Assembly (NCBI GenBank): GCA_016098155.1
Contig: JAAAJB010000079.1
Span: 21,130-85,129, forward strand
Direction of reading: 5' to 3'
Length of the DNA stretch: 64,000 bases
From: Actinomortierella ambigua
Taxonomy: Eukaryota; Mortierellomycota; Mortierellomycetes; Mortierellales; Mortierellaceae
The notes under the pieces were generated by a model. It saw nothing but the letters and a program-made list of their open reading frames with translations. It did not search any database and was not told the DNA's origin. The position numbers were made by a program, and so were the translations under genes. Below are positions 57,719-64,000 of this stretch, one piece after another (the stretch's first letter is position 1; the number at the start of each line of letters is the position of its first letter).

Positions 57719-58515
57719 CTACAAAGCTTCACCGCGCACGTCGAGGCGGACGGAGGAGGTGACCAAGGCATCAAATGACTGCGTTCCAATGACCAACCTT
57801 TCTCCATCGACGGCAATCATAGTTGACGGCCAGACATTCTTGTAGTAGCCAATGCCTGGTTTGGGAAGTGATGTGCGAATAGCAACACCTTTCGTAAGAC
57901 CAAAAGGCTCGCAGTGAGCATCCACCATCAAGGTTCGTCCATAAGCCTCGACAGTGTTGACCTATCTGTTCCTACGATGCTACCACTCAGCATCTCGGGA
58001 CACTCTTCACGGTGCTGGGGCTGGAAATTCCAATCTTCGTTGAGCAAACCACGGATTGAATCTGTCAGCTCAACAAAGGTGCGAGTGCTCAAGACCTTGC
58101 AGTACGGCGAGAGCGCAAGGACGGAATCTAGACAAGGGCTATTGACAGGCGAATATTTCTCACGCACATTATCAGCCAGCAGATTCCGTTTGTTGGGATT
58201 CGGCACGGCAACAGGAGACTGTGTCTGACCGACGACACGCAGCCACTTGACGCCATCAGGGTGAGCCAATGCATTTTGCTCTATGCCTAAGGAATCCTAC
58301 ACAGTGAATGGTTCAAATCCAAGGAGGTGGACGACACTCAACGTCGCAATCTTGTCTATTTCAGGAACATTTTGTCGCTGACAGGCGAAAAGTACTGCCT
58401 CGTCGTGGCCGCGTGGCACGGGTGAAGGGTCGGTTAAGGACAGGGGTTGCATGAGAGCCGCTGGTGAGGTTTTTGGGGATGGTCGCTGCTCGTCGCGGAG
58501 TGTCAGAGTTGGGTA
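57719..58515 (-). pseudogene. Remnants of an uncharacterised gene (copy 2)
   Basis: A minus-strand frame runs from about 58515 (LTLRDEQRPSPKTSPAAL) through RGHDEAVLFACQRQNVPEID and HLLGFEPFTV, then an in-frame TAG, and goes on in the same frame with DSLGIEQNALAHPDGVKWLR to GLLNEDWNFQPQHREECPEM. After a frame change near 57965 it continues as VNTVEAYGRTLMVDAHCEPF to SSVRLDVRGEAL (stop 57719). The VRLDVRGEAL end and the sequence after it resemble copy 1 (RLDMRCQG...TFQLTS). One stop and one shift point to a pseudogene. No family is recognised. Confidence 0.45.
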
Positions 58516-58934
58516 TGGTGAACACCATCAAGAAGTGGAAATTCTTTTCAATTTCGATCCAGGACTGATCACGTGGATCAAGACCTGGTGTTACCGCTGT
58601 CGGGTAAAAAAAAAGCTAGCAGACTGAATGCTCCTTCATGTTTCTTCCACAAGTCTCTCTCCTTCTCACTCTCACTCTCTCACATGATTAGTTGACTATC
58701 CAGATAGAAAACTGGGTTGTCTTTACATGTGCTCGATTTCACGAAATATGGTGTTGTGGTGTCCTTTCCTCTCATACTTGTGATCACGAGTCTTCCGGAA
58801 GAAACTGACCGTGGCGACCATATAGGGGTCGACCGTTGACATGTCGAAGGAGATGGGAATGTTCAGTCGTTCCCCGCTAAAAATCACAAAAGTAGGGTGA
58901 CTTTGAATGGTATCTGCACTTGACCCGGAGCAAC

Positions 58935-59383
58935 ATGCCTGTAGCTCCGTTCTTCTTCCCCAAAACAAAGCCATCAGGACCAGATATAGTGTTGTTCATC
59001 CACATCGACGGCACAAGAGTGGTGCCAGTTCTTGTCCAGATAAACAGAGCTCAGCCATCCTGCGTTAGAAGAGTCTTTGGAATAAGAAATACTGGGCACA
59101 GTTTTGGTTTCGTGCATTAAAGGGACATGTCAAGGATCTCCAGGCCCTCTGTCCTAACAACATCTGCATCAGCATGGTTGTCGCCTTTCCTACGACATGT
59201 TTCCACTACTTGAGCCACGTCAGAGTTCCAGAAATCGATGGGAGGCAGGTGGTGATACGTGTTAGCTTTGACCATATCTTTCCCAAGGACCATGTCGTGT
59301 TCATTGATAGACTGAAGAACGTGGGAAGGCGCTGTGCTGAAGACGGTGAGAACGGCAGTGAGGAAAAACCAAATATAGTTTGA
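58935..59383 (+). pseudogene. Remnant of a second repeated gene family, plus strand
   Basis: Two plus-strand pieces read like one protein: APFFFPKTKPSGPDIVLFIH with GTRVVPVLVQ (58935-59040), and after a break GHVKDLQALCPNNICISMVV with QVVIRVSFDHIFPKDHVVFI and DRLKNV (about 59123-59330). This pattern, SGPDIL.F....VPV.VQ followed by a CP....ISMV.A segment and FP..HV.F.DRLK, resembles repeated uncharacterised genes of Mortierella-like fungi as I remember them. The upstream two thirds are missing. Opposite-strand frames also exist, so strand is inferred from this resemblance. Confidence 0.45.
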
Positions 59384-60019
59384 AGTACCAAACACGTATT
59401 GCGAGGAGCATAGCATGCTGTATGTGGTATTCCCAAAGCTTCATGGGACACGGTTATGCCCATCTCAGTGGAAACAATTCAGAAGCCCGTTTTGAGACGT
59501 GCCGAAAATCATGCACGTCGGAGGCGTGCATGACTCATAGGCCCATCTACCATGTCTATAGGCTCCCACGCCAAGAGTTGCTATCATACGTACACCGCAA
59601 CTGCACAGCCGCAAGCCGACTTTCCACTATGTGAGATCAGGTTTCCTTGTGACCAAGGGGTGCAGGTGTAGATCTCAAAGAGGATAGCCTCAAAGGTGGT
59701 GCTCGTGAGATGTTCGGCTGAATATGCTGTTTTAACTTCTGAAAGTGTTTCAGGGGTTTGTTTACGTGAGTTTTATAATGATCGCCTCTGTGAAAAAGAA
59801 AAAAAAACAGATGGCGTTTGCATGATAGGCACAGCGCCTCACCTGACTAACCAAGTGGTCGGTGCTTCGCCTTCTGCTTTGCTGTGACGATGGCGCTTTG
59901 TCTGCCCGAGAGTTGCCTTTCTGCTAGTACAAAAAAAAACATACAAAAGCCAACGATCCTGAAGACGAGAGAAAACTCAGTCCTTTGTGCTTCTTATTTC
60001 CCTCCCTCCCCTCCCATAA
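59384..60019. other. Unassigned sequence before the 3CxxC gene
   Basis: No gene is recognised. 59990-60019 (CCCTCCCTCCCCTCCCATAA) is the likely short leader of the downstream gene. Confidence 0.5.
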
Positions 60020-60532
60020 ATGACTAAAACAGAGACTACAACGCCGGATCGGTGGTCTATGTACCCCGAGTTAACGGAAAACGTCGAGGAGCTGCTCATG
60101 AAACCCTTTTCATTCTACGAGGTGGACGACTCTGGATCGGCAGCTATCAAAGAGTATGATACGTTTGTCGCCGGAACGTTCGATTGCAGCAACAAGCGCT
60201 GCTCGAAAAAGAAATGGTCCAGTGGCAAGGTTGCCATTTCGATTCGCATGTATGGTGGAGACCAGTACAACGCACGGATTCACCACCAGCGCTGCCGTAG
60301 ATGCGACAGTCTGAGCCGACCTGCACTTGAAGCTGACACCTATGGCGAGCGGGTATCATACCGCCTTAACAAATGGAGCGGTTTCAAAGTTGTAAACCCA
60401 GGACAAGGGTCGAAGACAACACCTCCCCACGATTGTGATAATTGCGAGGGGTGTAAAATTGGTCGGTGCCGTCACGATCCAGACAAACCACAGTTCAAAA
60501 ACTGCAGAAAGAACTGTCGCTCTGACTACTAG
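60020..60532 (+). CDS. 3CxxC-type zinc-finger protein
   Basis: A single exon of 170 aa starts at ATG 60020 and stops at 60530-60532. After a short N-terminus with an aromatic WSMYPELTENVEELL segment, the zinc-finger region starts at about 53 with YDTFVAGTFDCSNKRCSKKKW. It continues with VAISIRMYGGDQYNARIHHQ, then CRRC, and ends HDCDNCEGCKIGRC. This order of Cys pairs, the W-SGKV strand and the final H-DC-C-GCK-G-C block is the zf-3CxxC fold also found in receptor-transporting proteins and ZAR1. The cellular role in fungi is not known. The gene is intact among remnants. Confidence 0.85.
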   Translation: MTKTETTTPDRWSMYPELTENVEELLMKPFSFYEVDDSGSAAIKEYDTFVAGTFDCSNKRCSKKKWSSGKVAISIRMYGGDQYNARIHHQRCRRCDSLSRPALEADTYGERVSYRLNKWSGFKVVNPGQGSKTTPPHDCDNCEGCKIGRCRHDPDKPQFKNCRKNCRSDY

Positions 60533-61805
60533 GTTCCTCAAAAGCGGCGACCCAGCTCTCCATCTTAGCACAGCAGCCCCCCCCCCTGATAGTAGCTAAG
60601 CAGTTTTCGAAAAACATACTGTTTCATTCTTTTTCTATTGTGCTTCTATGACGGTCTGCGGTAAACTCATATATTCATGCATTTCACGCACTTTAAACCC
60701 TTGGAGATGTGCTCATTCTAATTTGGCTATTTGACAAGCAAGCTATCTCCTCATTCTCGCAGAACGCTTTCAGAATGTCCAAAGGTTTCCTGGAAGCCCC
60801 AGAAATCCGCATGCGTGTGGCCCATTTTCCTCCCTCCGTTAAAGCCTTGCTGTCTCGCATCCGGATGTCAAGGCCTTCCATCACGACTTTTTTGAGAATA
60901 ATCTGGCACACTGTTGATTTTGAGGTCCACAGTAGGTTTTCTAACTTGAACTACGCCATTTTCATCAAAAAAAGGACGCCTCGTCCGTGCCGCCAAGAAT
61001 GTCAAGACCTACAGCCATTTCAGCGTCCTCCAGTGCCTCGGTACCAGTAATATCTCGATTATTAGCACCACAATGGCAAGATGTCGTAGAGGGACCTTAT
61101 CCGCTGAATGCATATGATTCTTACCAAACTGCAACTCGAGCACACTATAAGGTCGACTTTGCCATTCGTTTTCTTGGGTCCGATGACATCAATGACCTCC
61201 GTCTCCCACGATGACTCGGTATTTCAAGGAAGGCGTTCAATATCCGCTCTTCGATCCTGCCCTGCCCTTACCACGATTGACCCATGGGGATACAAATCAA
61301 ATGCCAGGCAGAACTTTCGACGATTTCCAGCACATTGGTACGATAGAGGAACTATATATATTGACGAAGGTGAAAGCAAACCACTTTATTTGTTCGTCCT
61401 CCTTCCCCCCCTCCGGGTGCTGAGCGGCTTGTCTTTGTGCGTCAATATGTTTTTATTGAGCAGTAATGCGCTTGGTGCCTTAAAATCTATCTACAGCGCC
61501 GCCAATAGCAGGTCCAACCACCCTGCTTCACTCACGGACTTTCCATGTGTACCCTCACACTGCCATCATCAACTCCACGAGAGGTCTCCAATACTACAGG
61601 GAAAGGGTGAGGCGGGGGGGGGGGGTCATTATTATTAGTGTACAGAAGGGGGAGGGGTAGTTTTTGCGCAAGTCCAAAAAAAAAAGAGTTGAGGCATCAA
61701 GTGTGGCTCAAGGAAGTCGTCCAAAACATAAAAGAATGCGCGGACAAAAAAAAGGGTAGGGAGGGGGAGGGAGACGCCACCTTTTTTTTCGTTGCTGCTT
61801 CTTTA
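60533..61805. other. Unassigned sequence with possible small open frames
   Basis: A 71-codon frame at 60999-61214 (MSRPTAISASSSASV, then YPLNAYDSYQTATRAHYKVD) and an overlapping frame 61211-61423 (MTRYFKEGVQYPLFDPALPL) have protein-like composition and may be exons of a decayed gene, but I recognise no family. A G-run lies at 61615-61625 and the rest up to 61805 is the 3' flank of the deacetylase gene. Confidence 0.35.
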
Positions 61806-63788
61806 TCATCCTTCGATATCCATGTCGGCATCATTGTCCTGATCATTCTCATACCACTCATTATCCGGCCGACGACCCCGTTCCTTCTCCTTCTGCTCCT
61901 TGCCTGCGCTCGAGTCTGCCAGGAGCTCCGCCTCCTCTTCATCGTTCATCTCCAAGAAGCCCTGGATATCCGGCGGGATCTCCTGCATCTGAACACTCGG
62001 GGCTCCATTTAGGTACCGCAAATGGTCCAAAATCTTGATCCTCAAGTTCTGGATATACGCCCGTGTGTTCATGTTCTCGAGCTTGCCAGACAAGTGTGGA
62101 TGCAGTTTGTAATCGGGTGCAAAGTAGTCGATGTACTCATTGTATGGCAAGTCGTTCGATACCTCCTGGTCGACCAAGATCGATGTCTCATAGGCCCAAC
62201 ATCTCGCCACGTTCCGGATCGTGTAACCGCCGCCGCCGAGGACAAGCAATGGGAGCTTAAAGTCCTTGATGAAGCGCACACATTCACCATGCGCCTTGAT
62301 CGACAAGTTGAAACATCCCAATCGATCACAGCCCAATGAGTCGGCGCCACACTGCAATACAATGGCCGAGGGCCGGAACGAGTTGATGACGGCCTCCATG
62401 ACAGACTTGAACAGGTAGATGTACGAGTCGTCGTCGATTCCGTCCTTGAGCGGTACGTTGAGCGAGTAGTATTTGCCCAGCCCACTGCCAATCTCGTCAA
62501 TGTCGCCTGTCTGTGGGAAAAAGTCGCCGTTGTATTTGTGGAACGAAACCGTCATCACTCGATCTGTTGTGTAGAACGCTTCCTGGACACCGTCGCCGTG
62601 GTGGATGTCAATGTCGACATAGAGTACTCGTGGAAACCGGCTATTTTTTTTTCAAGGATGGGAAGGAGTTGGAGAGACCCAGTGAAAGAATAGAAAGAGT
62701 TTAGAAAAGTCTGGCAGTAAGATGCATTAAAAGAAACGAGTCCAAAGTAACTATAGTGTTGATGAATGAAAAAGTACCAATTCAACCATTTTCATCCGCT
62801 AGTGATCATCTCCGCTCTCTTACCGCAACAGCTCGAAAATGCCCAGGACGATATCATTGACATAACAGAATCCAGAGGCCTCGACTCGCTTGGCATGATG
62901 CAGGCCTCCAGACCAATTGACTGCAATGTCCGTTGAGCCGTTGGTCAACTTGCGAGCGGCATCAATCGACGCTCCCGAGTAGATCTTGCAGAATTCAAAC
63001 ATGCCGTCAAAGACTGGACAATCGTCGCCGACATTGTACCGAGAGAACACCTTGGAGAAGCTATTCATGTTTTCCGGTGTTACTCTATATGAATATGTAA
63101 AGATAATGGTAAAAAAAAAGGTTTAGTCGCTCATCCATTGGGTTAACAGGGCAACCAAAACGATACTAGAATCCAGACCTCATACTCGAAAGTTCTTTGT
63201 CCCAGTAACAAAAACCTTTCAGTAGGATCATAATGCCTAAGCATTTTTTACCTCTTCAAAAAGTCGATGTAGTCCGCGGCATGGAAGCTCATAATCTCCT
63301 CCTCGGTGGCCTTGCGTGGCTGGAAGACTTCCATCTTCTTGTGCAGGTTGTACGAGATCACCAAGTGGTTTGTCAGCGTCAGTCGATGGGGCTTCATCGG
63401 ATGCCGCTCCTATTGTTTGGTGGCGGTGGTTGATTGACAGAGAGGATTGGGGCGAGACGAAAAAAATAAATCAAATGAAACAGGTTAGCTGTCGCGGGGA
63501 TGGATCCCATATCATTTTTGAAATTGGGAGCGAGGCGAGTACGGATCCACCCACATGCATACACACACACTCTCTCTAGCCCTCTCTCTTCTCTAAATAA
63601 GAAATGCATACTCCATAGTGAAAGTTGCCGACTTCCTCGTCATGAAAGTAAGTAACAATATCGTTGGAGTGGTTTCCAACCCGCTTCGAGGCAATCCCGG
63701 ACTTTGTCGATGCGTAGTAGTTGGAGCGGGTTGAAAAGGTGGCCGTCGGTGAGTTGACGCCGTACTCTGCCACAATTCGCCTCGACAT
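61806..63788 (-). CDS. Class I histone deacetylase, HDAC3/Hos2 type
   Basis: Four exons on the minus strand, 63612-63788, 63252-63409, 62824-63084 and 61806-62640, give 476 aa. All junctions keep frame ([36 protein letters not shown]). The enzyme removes acetyl groups from histone lysines using zinc. Visible motifs are [11 protein letters not shown] (tandem catalytic His), [16 protein letters not shown] (zinc ligands), [18 protein letters not shown] and [15 protein letters not shown]. The C-terminal region ([36 protein letters not shown]) aligns with HDAC3 rather than HDAC1/Rpd3. The N-terminus has about 30 extra residues. The usual Gly in YGxGHPMKPHR is Arg here ([11 protein letters not shown]). 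It would act in a Set3/SMRT-like corepressor complex. Confidence 0.94.
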
Positions 63789-64000
63789 TTAAAAATGTGA
63801 AAAGAGGGTGCTAAAGGCGATGGCTAGAAATAGGGGAGGGAAAACGGAGAATGACACAGAGAGAGGGGGGGGGGTGGTAATGGAATGGAGGTGAAATTGA
63901 TGGAGGAGAAGGAGAGAGTGGGGATTGAATTGCTCAAAAAAAAAAAAAAAAAAAAAAAAACTCCAAGGGGTCACAAATTTATACAAAAATTAGGGGGCCA
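63789..64000 (-). promoter_or_regulatory. Promoter region of the deacetylase gene
   Basis: The start codon lies at 63786-63788. Upstream on the minus strand is a pyrimidine-rich stretch, with a T-run read from the A-run at 63937-63960. No further gene is seen before the window end. Confidence 0.5.

Noticed and set aside
58250..58325. GGTTCAAATCC, a tRNA B-box-like string, near 58308
   Set aside because: No A-box or cloverleaf can be drawn around it, and it lies inside a minus-strand gene remnant reading HLLGFEPFTV.
58321..58422. Plus-strand frame reading RRNLVYFRNILSLTGEKYC
   Set aside because: The opposite strand reads continuously over a longer stretch (EAVLFACQRQNVPEIDKIAT into HPDGVKWLR), so the plus frame is more likely a shadow.

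Overview
The window looks like nuclear DNA of an early-diverging filamentous fungus, most like Mortierellomycota (for example Mortierella or Linnemannia). This is inferred from protein resemblance and from short GT-AG introns with CT-rich flanks; I ran no database search. The genes are eukaryotic, mostly multi-exon and monocistronic. The sequence is a draft assembly with two N gaps, 5735-5786 and 52421-52430.

Layout. 1-6536 holds the 3' part of an mRNA-export adaptor gene (Yra1/ALYREF), a membrane RING-CH ubiquitin-ligase gene and a glutathione S-transferase gene. 6640-15465 is a tandem array. A gene for a small predicted secreted protein occurs three times, and each copy is preceded by a truncated, frameshifted copy of the 5' end of the upstream RING-CH gene. 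The signal peptide of each copy is encoded by a separate 37-bp first exon. 16537-25251 holds an ABCC/MRP full transporter and a choline-phosphate cytidylyltransferase.

25.4-35.2 kb is an accessory block. It has three diverging copies of an uncharacterised family on the minus strand, decayed gene remnants, and a nested tandem repeat carrying eight regularly spaced copies of CGTGRMACGG. From 35.2 to 55.9 kb the window returns to conserved genes: an ML-domain (NPC2/PG-PI transfer) secreted lipid-binding protein, the Cyc8/Ssn6 TPR corepressor, a 4.8-kb stretch without a recognisable gene, a CEP120-like protein with three C2-type domains and a coiled coil, and an F-box protein with an FG-repeat insert and a decayed partial duplicate upstream. 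55.9-59.4 kb is mostly gene remnants. The window ends with a 3CxxC zinc-finger protein and, on the minus strand, a class I histone deacetylase of the HDAC3/Hos2 type.

There is no single pathway. Two genes have linked roles in transcription repression (Cyc8 and HDAC3), and two relate to membrane lipids (cytidylyltransferase and ML protein). The most interesting items are the CEP120-like gene (a centriole-type protein, in what is probably a non-flagellate fungus), the triplicated secreted family with its array architecture, the 8x motif array, and a Gly-to-Arg change at a near-invariant position of the deacetylase.
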